Assembly: GCA_016192065.1 (NCBI GenBank)
Contig: JACPUX010000064.1
Span: forward strand, 56,424 to 120,423
Direction of reading: 5' to 3'
DNA: 64,000 nt
From: Betaproteobacteria bacterium
Lineage (GTDB): Bacteria > Pseudomonadota > Gammaproteobacteria > Burkholderiales > Casimicrobiaceae
The notes below the pieces were generated by a model, which saw only the letters and a program-made list of their open reading frames with translations, searched no databases and was not told the origin of the DNA. Of this stretch, positions 45,640 to 54,942 are shown piece after piece. Position numbers and translations under genes: made by a program. Numbering within the stretch: the stretch's first letter is position 1; each line of letters starts with the position of its first letter.

Positions 45640-47011
45640 GCGCTTCGTGCCCATCGCCGAGCTCGACGCCTGCCCACGCGCCGAGCACCGGGAGGTCGCC
45701 CGCGATCCGGCGGGAGCCCGCACCTGGCACGATTTCCGCGTCGGTTGGCAAGCGCGCGCGGCGCAGCTGGCGGATCGTCCGGATCGCCGGTATCTCTTAG
45801 CCACTGATGACGCCTTCGAGTTCGCTCTCGATTGGTACGCGCTCATGGTGCTCGGCGCCACCGCCGTGGTACCGCCCAACAATCTTCCCGGAACGCTTGC
45901 CCAGGCGGCCGCCTGGTGCGAGGCCAGCCTCGGGCTACCGGTTCCGGGACGCCCAGGTGTTGCCCGTCCGGCGCCCGCAGCCAGAGCGCTCGCCGCGCCG
46001 CGGTTCGACACCGCGCGCGTGGAGCTGTACACCTCGGGCAGCACCGGGGAGCCCAAGCGCATCGTCAAGACGCTGCCCATGCTGGCCGACGAAGTGGCGA
46101 TGCTCGAAGCGCTTTGGGGACCGACGCTGGGCAACGCCTTGGTGCTGGGGACGGTGCCGCATCATCACATCTACGGATTGCTCTTTCGGGTGTTGTGGCC
46201 CTTGGCCGCGGGGCGGCCGTTTTTTGCCCATGCCTTGCCCGATCCGCTCGATCTGCAAGCGGTGATGCACACTGCGGGCCACACCGTGCTGATTTCCACG
46301 CCGGCGCATTTGGCGCGCTTGCCGGAGCTGGTCGATCTGGCCGTTTGGCGCGCCGGGCTCAAGCGGGTCTTTTCCTCCGGCGGTCCCCTGGCCGCGGCGA
46401 GTGCCCACGCTTTGCGCGCGGGGCTGGGCGATGCGCCGACCGAGGTGCTGGGCAGCACGGAAACCGGGGGTATCGCCTGGCGGGTGCGCGATGGCAGCAG
46501 CGACGAGGAAGCCTGGCACGCTTTGCCCGGAGTCAGCGTGGCCATCGATCAGGAAGGCGGTCTCAGCGTCAGTTCGCCCTATGCCGGGGTCGCCGGCCAG
46601 GCCACGGGGGATGCCGCGGCGTGGCTCACCGATGGTCGCTTTCGCCTGCAAGGTCGCCTCGACCGCATCCTCAAGATTGCCGGCAAGCGCCTGGCGCTGC
46701 CCGAAATCGAGGCGCGCTTGACGCAGCATTCGTGGATCGCCGAGGCCGCGGTGGCGCCGCTCCCCCAGCAGGCCGATCGTCTTGGCGCGCTCTTGGTTCC
46801 CAGCGCGGCGGGCCGCCGTTTTCTGGAAGAGGCCGGCAAAGCAGCCTTCGTGGGGGCCTTGAAGCAAGCGCTGGCGCCCTACTACGACGCCGTGCTCCTG
46901 CCCCGTCGCTGGCGCATCCTGCCGGCCTTGCCGCGCGACCAACGGGGCAAGCTGCCCGCCGCGGCCGTGGCCGCGGTGTTGCACGAGGACCGCGATGGCC
47001 ATGCAGCCTGA
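45629..47011 (+). CDS. apeH: ApeH-like AMP-forming aryl ligase
   Basis: A 460-residue ANL-superfamily ligase. The ATP motif is VELYTSGSTGEPKR, the adenine loop GSTETGGIAWR, the hinge region LQGRLDRILKIAGKRL, and the late catalytic lysine is in RDQRGKLPA. In aryl-polyene systems ApeH activates the aryl starter acid and loads it on an ACP. The nearby ammonia-lyase suggests that a cinnamate-type acid may be its substrate. The start is GTG at 45629, inside apeG. Confidence 0.9.
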   Translation: MHPERFVPIAELDACPRAEHREVARDPAGARTWHDFRVGWQARAAQLADRPDRRYLLATDDAFEFALDWYALMVLGATAVVPPNNLPGTLAQAAAWCEASLGLPVPGRPGVARPAPAARALAAPRFDTARVELYTSGSTGEPKRIVKTLPMLADEVAMLEALWGPTLGNALVLGTVPHHHIYGLLFRVLWPLAAGRPFFAHALPDPLDLQAVMHTAGHTVLISTPAHLARLPELVDLAVWRAGLKRVFSSGGPLAAASAHALRAGLGDAPTEVLGSTETGGIAWRVRDGSSDEEAWHALPGVSVAIDQEGGLSVSSPYAGVAGQATGDAAAWLTDGRFRLQGRLDRILKIAGKRLALPEIEARLTQHSWIAEAAVAPLPQQADRLGALLVPSAAGRRFLEEAGKAAFVGALKQALAPYYDAVLLPRRWRILPALPRDQRGKLPAAAVAAVLHEDRDGHAA

Positions 47012-47339
47012 AGTCCTCGGGCAGCGCCGCGAGGGTGACGATCTGGTGCTGCGCTTGCGTGTTCCAGCCGAGCTTGAGTGCTTTCCCGGCCACTTTCCTG
47101 GACGCCCAATTCTGCCTGGAGTCCTGCAAGTGCATTGGGCGATCGCCCAGGCGCGTGCCGTGGCGTGGGCACTGGGCGAGTTCCAGACCCTCGAACAGCT
47201 CAAGTTCAATGCCCTGATCGAGCCCGGCGCCGAGCTCGAGTTGCGCCTGTGCTGGGGCGACGGTGTGCTGCGTTTCAGCTACACCCAGGGCACAACCCGC
47301 TGTTCCGCCGGGCGCGTACGATTTGGCGAGGCACAGTGA
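46995..47339 (+). CDS. apeI: ApeI-like 3-hydroxyacyl-ACP dehydratase
   Basis: A 114-residue hotdog-fold protein with FPGHFPGRPILPGVLQVHWA, the FabA/FabZ-like active-site loop (His33). It lacks the longer C-terminal part of FabZ. With ApeP it would form the conjugated double bonds after each ketoreduction. It overlaps apeH by 17 bases and the next gene by four (GTGA). Confidence 0.88.
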   Translation: MAMQPEVLGQRREGDDLVLRLRVPAELECFPGHFPGRPILPGVLQVHWAIAQARAVAWALGEFQTLEQLKFNALIEPGAELELRLCWGDGVLRFSYTQGTTRCSAGRVRFGEAQ

Positions 47340-49393
47340 GTTTTTCCGCGGCGCTGGTCATTCCCATCTACAACCACGGCGGGGCGATCGCGGCGACGGT
47401 GGAGCGGCTCTTGCCGCATGAGCTGCCCATCCTCATCGTCGATGACGGCAGTGACGCGCCCACGCAGGAGGCTCTGACAAACTTGCTGCGCCGGCATCCT
47501 GAAGTGCGTCTGTGGCGCCTGGAGCACAATCGCGGCAAAGGCGCGGCGGTTATGCGCGGGCTGCGCGAGGCCCACGCCCTGGGCTTCAGTCATGCCCTGC
47601 AAATCGATGCCGACGGCCAGCACGACGCCGCGGCGGTGCCGCGCTTCATCACCGCCGCGCAGGCCTTTCCCGAAGGCGTGATTTCCGGTGTGCCGCAATA
47701 CGATTCCACGGTGCCGCGCTCCCGGCTCTACGGGCGCTACTTCACCCATTTCTGGGTGTGGATCGAAACCCTGTCCTTCGCCATCGGCGACTCGATGTGC
47801 GGTTGTCGGGTCTACCCCCTGGCTGCGACCATCGCTCTGCTCGAGCGCACCCGCCTGCGTGAGCGCATGGATTTCGACACCGAGGTCATCGTGCGCCTGG
47901 TGTGGCGCGGCGTGCCGGTTCGTAACCTGCCGCTGGCGGTGACCTACCCGGAGGGCGGACTCTCCCACTTCGATCTGTGGCGAGACAATCTGCGCATCAG
48001 TTGGCTGCACACTTGCCTGTTCTTCGGCATGCTGCCGCGTTTGCCCTTGCTGCTGTGGCGCAAATTGAAGCCAGCGCCCGCCGCCCCGCCGCGGCAAGGC
48101 CCGGTGGAGACGGCGCCGGCCGTGCTCCATGCCGCCCCGCCCGACTTGGCGACCAGCGTGGCGGTAGCGGCGCACCTCGCGGCCCCCGCCACGCGACACT
48201 GGGCGCAACTGGCGGAGCGCGGCGCGGCCTGGGGGCTCGATACCGTGTATGGGGTCTACCGGCTGCTCGGGCCGCGTGGCGCCAAGCTCCTCTTGCTGCC
48301 GGTGGTGGCCTACTTCTTTCTCACCGGGGGGGCGGCGCGCCGCGCCTCGCTCGATTATCTGCGCCGCTTCCATCGCCATTGCGGCGCGACGCTCGATCTG
48401 CCGCGCCCGCCAGGACGGCGCGACGCGCTGCGCCACTTCTACCGCTTCGCTGGCGCGGCGTTGGACAAAGTGCTCGCCTGGCACGGTGACGACCTCCAGC
48501 ACCGGGTGCGCTTCGATGACCTGGCCGCGCTCGACGCGGTACTGCGGGAGAACCGCGGGGCGCTGGTGATCGGCGCCCATTTGGGCAACCTGGAGATGTG
48601 CCGCGCCCTCGCGGCGCATGCCGGGCATCGCACCATCAACGCGGTGGTGCATACCGCGCATGCCGCCCGGTTCGCGGGAGTACTGGCGCGCAGTAATCCG
48701 CGGGCGGGCTTCAAGCTCTTGCAGGTCGCGGACTTCGGCCCTGATACGGCGGTGCTGCTGCGAGAAAAGATCGATGCCGGCGAATGGCTGGTGATCGTCG
48801 CCGACCGCACGCCGGTGGCGGAAAACCGCCGCGTCGTGCAGGCCACTTTTCTCGGCGCGCCGGCGCTTTTTCCGCAAGGCCCGTTCATCCTGGCGCATCT
48901 GCTGCAATGCCCGGTGTATCTGCTTGCCTGCCTGCGCGAGCAGGGCGCGGCGGATTATCGCGTCGCCTTCGAGTTGTTCGCCGAAGGGGTGTTTCTGCCG
49001 CGCCAAGGACGAGCGCAGGCGCTCGGCGAACTGGCCCAGGCTTACGCGCATTGGCTCGAAAGGCAATGCCGGCGCGGCCCGCTGGAGTGGTTCAATTTCT
49101 TCGATTTCTGGGCGCCCGCCGCCGCGGGCGCGATCCGTGGCGACCCCGGCGCGGCACCCGTTCCGCCAGGCGGCGCGACCGGGCGGCGCGAGCAACAGCG
49201 CCGCGGGGGTGCAGCGCTCACCAACCCAGCCGATACCAACGCGGCGGACCTCAACCGACGCGGTGCGACCACGTTGGATATCGATCAACTCGGCGCGACT
49301 GCGCCGGATATCGACCAACGCAGCGCGACCGCGCCGAATATCAACCAGCGCAGCGCGACCGCGCCGCTTAGCCTACCTCATACCCATGTCTGA
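47336..49393 (+). CDS. apeJ: ApeJ-like glycosyltransferase/acyltransferase fusion with a repeat tail
   Basis: A 685-residue protein. The N-terminal GT2 domain (about 1-240) has VIPIYNHGGAIAATVERLL, the metal motif QIDADGQHD and MDFDTEVIVRLVWRG. A linker with one membrane segment leads to an LpxL-like acyltransferase (about 330-600) with the HX4E motif GAHLGNLEM (about H414). The last 65 residues are low-complexity, built on a ten-residue repeat like ATAPDIDQRS. The two domains probably join sugar and fatty acid to the polyene's anchor. The start is GTG at 47336. Confidence 0.88.
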   Translation: MSFSAALVIPIYNHGGAIAATVERLLPHELPILIVDDGSDAPTQEALTNLLRRHPEVRLWRLEHNRGKGAAVMRGLREAHALGFSHALQIDADGQHDAAAVPRFITAAQAFPEGVISGVPQYDSTVPRSRLYGRYFTHFWVWIETLSFAIGDSMCGCRVYPLAATIALLERTRLRERMDFDTEVIVRLVWRGVPVRNLPLAVTYPEGGLSHFDLWRDNLRISWLHTCLFFGMLPRLPLLLWRKLKPAPAAPPRQGPVETAPAVLHAAPPDLATSVAVAAHLAAPATRHWAQLAERGAAWGLDTVYGVYRLLGPRGAKLLLLPVVAYFFLTGGAARRASLDYLRRFHRHCGATLDLPRPPGRRDALRHFYRFAGAALDKVLAWHGDDLQHRVRFDDLAALDAVLRENRGALVIGAHLGNLEMCRALAAHAGHRTINAVVHTAHAARFAGVLARSNPRAGFKLLQVADFGPDTAVLLREKIDAGEWLVIVADRTPVAENRRVVQATFLGAPALFPQGPFILAHLLQCPVYLLACLREQGAADYRVAFELFAEGVFLPRQGRAQALGELAQAYAHWLERQCRRGPLEWFNFFDFWAPAAAGAIRGDPGAAPVPPGGATGRREQQRRGGAALTNPADTNAADLNRRGATTLDIDQLGATAPDIDQRSATAPNINQRSATAPLSLPHTHV
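49265..49366 (+). repeat. 30-bp tandem repeat in the 3' end of apeJ
   Basis: Three 30-base units (49265, 49295, 49325) and a partial fourth encode ATTLDIDQLG, ATAPDIDQRS, ATAPNINQRS and ATAP. A more decayed unit precedes them (49239-49264). The array stops 20 bases before the ammonia-lyase start. Confidence 0.85.
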
Positions 49394-50951
49394 ACCGTCG
49401 CCGCATTTCCAGTCGCCCACCAATGCCCCGCCAGTGCTGATCGGCAGTCACCGTCTGGCGCTGGGCGATCTGGTCGCTTATGCGCGGGGCGCGCGCCCGC
49501 TGCGACTCGACTCCGCCCCCGCGTTCCGCGCCCGCATCGCCGCAGGCGCGGCGCAGGTGATGCGGCGCCTGGAGCAGGGCGAAATGATCTATGGCGTGAC
49601 CACCGGCTACGGCGACAACTGCGAGGTCAAGGTGCCGCCGGAGGCCATGGCGGACTTGCCGCTCCATCTCACCCGCTATCACGGCTGCGGCATGGGGCGC
49701 GACTTTCCGCCCCAGGCAGTGCGCAGTATCCTCGCCGCGCGGCTCAATTCGCTAGCGCGGGGATTCTCCGGCGTGCGCTGGGAACTCCTGGAACAAGTGG
49801 CGGCGCTGATCGAACACGAACTCTTGCCACGTATTCCCGAAGAGGGATCGGTGGGCGCCAGCGGGGACCTCACGCCTTTGTCCTATCTCGCGGCGGTGCT
49901 GGTGGGGGAGCGGGAAGCGAGCTATCGCGATCGCCTCATGCCCGCCGCCGAAGCCTTGGCCGCGGCCGGTCTGCGGCCCCTGCGCCTGGCGCGCAAAGAG
50001 GGGCTGGCGCTGATGAACGGCACCGCGGTGATGACCGGGCTCGCTTGCCTCGCTTGGGATCGCGCCGAGTACCTCACCCGCTTGGCGGCGCGCCTCAGCG
50101 CCCTGGCGAGCGCGGCGCTCCAGGGGCGACGCGGGCATTTCTCGCCACGGCTCTTCGCGGCGAAGCCGCATGCCGGGCAGAACCAGGTCGCCAACTGGAT
50201 CTACGAGGATCTGGCACCAAGCGACGACGAAAGCCGCCGTTTGCAGGACCGCTACTCGATCCGCTGCGCGCCGCACGTCATCGGCGTGTTGCGTGACGCT
50301 CTCGGCTGGATGGCGAAGGATGTCGAGAACGAATTGAACAGCGCCAACGACAATCCGCTCATCGACCCCGATACCGGCGAACTGCTGCACGGCGGGCATT
50401 TCTACGGCGGACATATCGGTTTCGCCATGGACGCCCTGAAGACCGCGGTGGCCAGCGTCGCCGACCTCCTTGACCGGCAACTGGCACTCCTGGTCGATAC
50501 CCGCTACAACAACGGCCTGCCGCAGAACCTTTCCGCCGCGCCTGCCGGGGAAGGGATGTTGCACCATGGCTTCAAGGCGGTGCAGATCGCGGTTTCGGCG
50601 TGGACCGCGGAAGCTTTGAAACTGACCATGCCTGCCACCTCGTTTTCGCGTTCCACGGAATGTCACAACCAAGACAAAGTGAGCATGGGTACCATCGCCG
50701 CGCGCGACGCCTTGCGGGTGCTGGAGCTGACCGAGCAAGTGGCGGCGGCGCAACTGCTCGCTTGCCGCCAGGCGATCGCCCTGCGCGAACGCGACCCTGG
50801 TGCGGCCGTTCGGCCGCTGACGGCGGCGGCACAGGACTTCGTCGGCGAGTTGGCGGCGGCGTTTCCGCTGTTGGAAGCCGATCGCGCACTGGAGAGCGAT
50901 TTGCGCGCCATGCTCGCCGCCATTCAAGACCAACGTTGGAAGCTCTATTGA
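49386..50951 (+). CDS. MIO-type aromatic amino-acid ammonia-lyase (HAL/TAL family)
   Basis: A 521-residue lyase, full length for prokaryotic HAL/TAL. The catalytic MIO forms from A158-S159-G160 in VGASGDLTPLSYLAAVL. The catalytic Tyr is Y69 in IYGVTTGYG. NSANDNPL, GGHFYGGHIGFAMD and the Y/N-containing NNGLPQNL segments fit the family. At the substrate-selectivity pair it has Y98-H99 (LTRYHGCG), unlike the SH of histidine lyases or HL of tyrosine lyases. It would deaminate an aromatic amino acid to an arylacrylate, a plausible starter for ApeH. It overlaps apeJ by eight bases and apeK follows after one base. True histidine catabolism is unlikely because no hutU/I/G genes are near. Confidence 0.88.
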   Translation: MSEPSPHFQSPTNAPPVLIGSHRLALGDLVAYARGARPLRLDSAPAFRARIAAGAAQVMRRLEQGEMIYGVTTGYGDNCEVKVPPEAMADLPLHLTRYHGCGMGRDFPPQAVRSILAARLNSLARGFSGVRWELLEQVAALIEHELLPRIPEEGSVGASGDLTPLSYLAAVLVGEREASYRDRLMPAAEALAAAGLRPLRLARKEGLALMNGTAVMTGLACLAWDRAEYLTRLAARLSALASAALQGRRGHFSPRLFAAKPHAGQNQVANWIYEDLAPSDDESRRLQDRYSIRCAPHVIGVLRDALGWMAKDVENELNSANDNPLIDPDTGELLHGGHFYGGHIGFAMDALKTAVASVADLLDRQLALLVDTRYNNGLPQNLSAAPAGEGMLHHGFKAVQIAVSAWTAEALKLTMPATSFSRSTECHNQDKVSMGTIAARDALRVLELTEQVAAAQLLACRQAIALRERDPGAAVRPLTAAAQDFVGELAAAFPLLEADRALESDLRAMLAAIQDQRWKLY

Positions 50952-50952
50952 C

Positions 50953-51372
50953 ATGGCCCTGCCCAGCATTGAAATTCAGGTTGAAGTCCCATTTCACGAC
51001 GTCGATGCCATGGCCGTGGTCTGGCATGGCCATTACCTCAAGTACCTTGAACTGGCGCGCTGCGCGCTCTTGCGATCCTTCGCCTACGACTATCCCGAGA
51101 TGCGCGCCTCGGGCTATGTCTGGCCGATCGTCGAGTGCCAGCTGAAGTACTTACGCCCGGCGCGTTATGGCCAGCGGTTGCGGTTGCGGGCGACGCTGAT
51201 CGAGTACGAAAACCGCTTGCGCATCGACTATCTGCTGCTCGACGCGACCAACGGCGAGCGGATCTGCAAGGCGCAGAGCACGCAGGTGGCGGTGCATCTG
51301 GAAAGCGGCGAGATGTCGTTGGTGAGTCCCCCAGTATTGTTCGAGCGCCTGGGTGTGCCGGTGCCCCAATGA
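50953..51372 (+). CDS. apeK: ApeK-like acyl thioesterase
   Basis: A 139-residue 4HBT hotdog thioesterase of the YbgC/FadM type. The active-site segment is FHDVDAMAVVWHGHYLKYLELAR. In aryl-polyene clusters ApeK probably releases or proofreads acyl thioesters. It begins one base after the lyase stop and overlaps apeL by four bases, so the lyase is embedded in the transcript. Confidence 0.9.
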   Translation: MALPSIEIQVEVPFHDVDAMAVVWHGHYLKYLELARCALLRSFAYDYPEMRASGYVWPIVECQLKYLRPARYGQRLRLRATLIEYENRLRIDYLLLDATNGERICKAQSTQVAVHLESGEMSLVSPPVLFERLGVPVPQ

Positions 51373-52049
51373 GGACGGCGCCGATCGCCGGCACCGGTGC
51401 GACCTTGGCCAGCCTGGGCGCGCGGGCGCGGTGCACGCTAGTCGGCGTGGGCGCGCTGCTGCTGGCGCTTGGCCTGGGAGCGCCGCTCCATGCGCAGGAC
51501 CGCACACTGTTCGAGGACATCGCCGCGGGACTCGACCCGGCGGCGGTGATCGTCTCCGAGTTCACCCAAACCCGGCGCATTGCCGCGCTCAAGCAACCGG
51601 TGGTTTCCTCCGGGCGGGTGATTTTCGCCCGCGGCATGGGCGTGGTGTGGCAGATCGAGCGGCCTTATCGCTACGCTTATGTGTTGGGCGCGCAAGGGAC
51701 CACGGAAGTCAACGCCGCCGGCGAACGGCTCCGCCGCAAGGCGAGCGACGCGCCGGCCCTGGTATCGGTCGGCCGGGTCTTCGAGGCGTTGTTGCGGGCT
51801 GATCTGGTGCAACTGCGCGAGCACTTTCACATCGAACTCTCGGGATCTCCTCGCGACTGGCGCGCCGAACTGGTGCCGCGCGAGAGCGCAATGGCGGGCT
51901 TCATGCAGCGGCTGGTGATCAAGGGAGGGCGGCAGCTCGCGGAAATCGAATTAGGCGAGAGCAACGGTGACAGCACGCGCATCCGGCTGCGCCACCGAGA
52001 GAGCGGGGCGAGTCTCGCGCCGGCAGACGCAGCGCTCTTTTCCGGATGA
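51369..52049 (+). CDS. apeL: ApeL-like LolA-type periplasmic carrier
   Basis: A 226-residue protein with a signal peptide (cleavage near LHAQDR) after an extended basic lead. The mature part resembles LolA: VSEFTQTRRIAALKQPVVSSGRVIF and GVVWQIERPYRYAYVL. LolA carries lipids across the periplasm, so this one probably carries the polyene lipid. It is linked by ATGA overlaps to both neighbours. Confidence 0.88.
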   Translation: MRTAPIAGTGATLASLGARARCTLVGVGALLLALGLGAPLHAQDRTLFEDIAAGLDPAAVIVSEFTQTRRIAALKQPVVSSGRVIFARGMGVVWQIERPYRYAYVLGAQGTTEVNAAGERLRRKASDAPALVSVGRVFEALLRADLVQLREHFHIELSGSPRDWRAELVPRESAMAGFMQRLVIKGGRQLAEIELGESNGDSTRIRLRHRESGASLAPADAALFSG

Positions 52050-54382
52050 AGGCCAAACTAGCCGCCCGGCTGTATCTGCTGCTGGTGCTCCTGGCCGCGG
52101 GTTATGCCGGACTGCGCTGGCACGGCGGTACGCCGGTGGAAACCGATCTACTGGCGCTCTTGCCGGTGACGGAGCGGCATCCTCTCGCCCAGCAGGCCGT
52201 GGGCGTGGTCTCACGCCTGGTGGGGGAGCGTTCGGTCTTCCTGGTGAGCGCCGGCGAATTCGAGCAGGCCGCAGCCGCGGCGCGCCTCCTGGCCGAGATT
52301 TTGGGCGAGGACCGCGACGCCTTTTCCACCGTTCTCGTCGCGGCGCCAGCGGTTGACGCGCGCCTGCCGCTGCGGGTGCACTTGCCGCACCGCGGCCATC
52401 TGTTGGCGCCCGAGGACGCGCGGGCGCTGGCGCGGAGTCCCCAGGCGACCCTGGAGGCGCGGCTCGCCGAGCGCTTGCACGCACCGCCGGCCGTGGGTCC
52501 GCGCACCAGCATCGAAGAAGACCCTTTCGGCTTTCTGCAACGCTACCTGGCCCGCTTGCCGTTGGGCGTGGGCGCGCTGAGCGTGCGTGAGGGGTTTTTC
52601 CATGCCCAGTTCGAGGGACGAAGCCACATCCTGGTGTTCGCCGAGCCGGCCGGCAGTCCCTACGAATCCGGCGTGCAGACCGCGGTCGCGCGGGTGAGCG
52701 TCCAGGCGCGGCAAACCTTGCGGGAGCAATTTCCCGAGGTTGAAGTGCAGTTCACCGGCGCCGCCCATCACGCCGCCGCGGCGCGTGCCCAGGCGGAGGG
52801 AGAGATGAGCCGCATCGGCGGCTCTACGCTGGCGGGCATTCTCTTGCTGCTGCTGGTGGTTTTTCGCTCGCCCCGGCATTTGTGGGTGGGCCTCTTGCCT
52901 ATCGCCGCCGGACTCATCGTCGCCACGGCGTTTTGTTTCGCCTTTTATGAACGCCTGCATCTCCTGACCCTGGGTTGTGGCGCGACCCTGATCGGGGTCG
53001 CGGTGGACTACGCCATGCATTTCTTTGCCGTGCAATTGGGCGATGGTCCGCACTGGCAGTCCCAGGCCGGCATGCGCCGCATGTTGCCGGCCTTGGGCCT
53101 GGGGGTTCTGACCACCCTGGCGGGCTACACGCTGCTGCTGGCCATGCCTTTTCCCGGCCTGCGACAGATGGCGCTGTTCTCCGCCGTGGGCATCATCGTC
53201 GCGGCGGGTGCGGTCTGGGCCTGGTTCCCGCTGCTCCTGCAACAACCACTCCGGGCGACCACGGCGGGTGCGCTCGGTCTTCCGGCGTTCTTGCTGCAGG
53301 TCTGCGAGAAGCACCTTTCGGCGCGGCGCATTTTGGCCGCGGCGGCGCTTTCGATCCTGTTGGCGCTGCCCGGCTGGCGTGCCCTGGACAGCAACGACGA
53401 TATTCGCCTGCTGATTGCCCCGGTGCCGGCCTTGCAGCAAGCGGAAGCCAGGCTGCGAGCGATCGCCGGCTGGGGTGGCGGCGGCCAGTTCTACTTGGTG
53501 GAGGGCGACGATCCGGCCCAACTGGCGCAGCGGGAGCAGGCTTTGCGCAGCGCCTTGCAGCCCTTGCTGGAGTCGGGCCAACTGACCGCCGTGAATACCT
53601 TGGCATCCTTTGTGCCTCCGCTGGAGCAACAGCGCCAGGACCATGCCTTGCTGGAGCGCGTTTGGCGGGACGGATCGGCGACCCGGGCGCTCGAAGCGGC
53701 GGGCTTCACCGCCAGCGCGATCGCCGGCGCGTACGCCGCCGTGCTGCAATCGGCACCGCTCACCCGCGAGCATTGGCTGGCCACGCCCTTGGGTGCGGCG
53801 CAGCGCCAATTGGTGTTGTCCGAGCAGGCGGTGCTGGTGCTGCCGCAGGGGCAACGCGCGGTGGCGCCCTTGCGCGAGGCCGCACGCGAGCTGTCTGGCG
53901 TGAGCTTGATCGACCAGGCCGGGAGCGTTTCGCAGCTCTTCCGGAACTACCGGGAAGTTACCGCCTGGGCCTTGCTCGGGGCTTTTCCCTTGGCCGTGGC
54001 AATGCTCGCCGGGCGTTACGGCTGGCGTGCCGTGGTGGTGGTGGCACCGGTGGGTACGGCGATCCTGCTCACGCTGGCGATCCTGGGCTGGCTGGGTGAG
54101 CCGCTGACGCTTTTTCATCTGCTGGGCTTGTTCCTGGTGTTTGGCGTTGGCCTTGACTACAGCATCTTCCTGCACGAGGACCGGACGCGCAGCCCGGCGG
54201 TGGTGTTGGGGGTGCTGCTGGCGGCACTCACCACGCTCTTGAGTTTTGGCTTGCTGGCGCGATCAAGTATGCCGGCCCTGCATGGTTTCGGTCTGACGCT
54301 GTTCCTCGGCGTGCTGCTCGCCGCTTTGGCCGCGCCGGCGGTGCTGGTGCTGCCGCGTTCTGAAGCTGGACTGGGGCGATGA
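52046..54382 (+). CDS. apeM: ApeM-like MMPL/RND-type exporter
   Basis: A 778-residue exporter with the two-fold RND/MMPL layout: N-terminal span, large periplasmic loop, five or six spans (TLAGILLLLLVVFRSPRHLW, LTLGCGATLIGVAVDYAMHF), a second loop and a second bundle (FHLLGLFLVFGVGLDYSIFL). The paired GVAVDYAMHFF and GVGLDYSIFLH hold the conserved Asp-Tyr of MMPL transporters. It is expected to move the polyene lipid out of the inner membrane, acting with ApeL and ApeN. Confidence 0.9.
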   Translation: MKAKLAARLYLLLVLLAAGYAGLRWHGGTPVETDLLALLPVTERHPLAQQAVGVVSRLVGERSVFLVSAGEFEQAAAAARLLAEILGEDRDAFSTVLVAAPAVDARLPLRVHLPHRGHLLAPEDARALARSPQATLEARLAERLHAPPAVGPRTSIEEDPFGFLQRYLARLPLGVGALSVREGFFHAQFEGRSHILVFAEPAGSPYESGVQTAVARVSVQARQTLREQFPEVEVQFTGAAHHAAAARAQAEGEMSRIGGSTLAGILLLLLVVFRSPRHLWVGLLPIAAGLIVATAFCFAFYERLHLLTLGCGATLIGVAVDYAMHFFAVQLGDGPHWQSQAGMRRMLPALGLGVLTTLAGYTLLLAMPFPGLRQMALFSAVGIIVAAGAVWAWFPLLLQQPLRATTAGALGLPAFLLQVCEKHLSARRILAAAALSILLALPGWRALDSNDDIRLLIAPVPALQQAEARLRAIAGWGGGGQFYLVEGDDPAQLAQREQALRSALQPLLESGQLTAVNTLASFVPPLEQQRQDHALLERVWRDGSATRALEAAGFTASAIAGAYAAVLQSAPLTREHWLATPLGAAQRQLVLSEQAVLVLPQGQRAVAPLREAARELSGVSLIDQAGSVSQLFRNYREVTAWALLGAFPLAVAMLAGRYGWRAVVVVAPVGTAILLTLAILGWLGEPLTLFHLLGLFLVFGVGLDYSIFLHEDRTRSPAVVLGVLLAALTTLLSFGLLARSSMPALHGFGLTLFLGVLLAALAAPAVLVLPRSEAGLGR

Positions 54383-54942
54383 GGCGCGGCGTCCTGGCAA
54401 TGATCTCCTGCGCGCTCCTCGCGCCGGCCTGCGCCGATCCGTCCGCTGGTTGCGTGCGGCTTGGTCCCACCGGGCCCACCTGGTGTCTCCTGGCGCCGGC
54501 CAGTGCACCGCCTTTTCAAGTGTTGACCGAAGTCATTCTGCGCCATGCCGGACGGCAGGAAACGCTGCTGGTGCAGGTCGAAAATGACGTGCAGATTTTG
54601 CGCGCCGCGGTGCTCTCGCCCTTGGGGCAGCGCCTTGCCCTGGTGAGTCTCAGAGCTGGCCAGATCGAAAGCGAGCGCGCCGGTCCAACCGGTGAACCGC
54701 GGATCGGCGCCCTCCTGGCGATGATTCAGTTGACCCGCTGGCCGCTGGCAAGCTTGGTCCCCGCCTTGCGCGAACAGGCGCTCGAGTTGTTCGAGGTGAA
54801 CGGCGAGCGCCGGCTGCGCGACGCCGGCGGCCGCTTGCTGGCGAGTGCCGAGTGCGCCGAGGGCCGGTGTCGCATCGCCTTGCCCGAGCTCGAACTCAGT
54901 CTGGAGCTGCGCGATCTGCCACCGGCGGAGCCGCCCCGATGA
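54379..54942 (+). CDS. apeN: ApeN-like DUF3261 outer-membrane lipoprotein
   Basis: A 187-residue lipoprotein; the lipobox ends LLAPAC (Cys18). The mature part matches the DUF3261 pattern (PPFQVLTEVILRHAGRQETLL, GQRLALVSLRAGQIE). Such proteins accompany ApeL/ApeM and may accept the pigment at the outer membrane, much as LolB accepts lipoproteins. It overlaps both neighbours by four bases. Confidence 0.85.
   Translation: MRRGVLAMISCALLAPACADPSAGCVRLGPTGPTWCLLAPASAPPFQVLTEVILRHAGRQETLLVQVENDVQILRAAVLSPLGQRLALVSLRAGQIESERAGPTGEPRIGALLAMIQLTRWPLASLVPALREQALELFEVNGERRLRDAGGRLLASAECAEGRCRIALPELELSLELRDLPPAEPPR

Noticed and set aside
49386..50951. Histidine utilisation (hutH) assignment for the ammonia-lyase
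   Set aside because: No hutU, hutI, hutG or hutC gene is near, the selectivity pair is not Ser-His, and the gene is locked into the aryl-polyene operon by overlaps.
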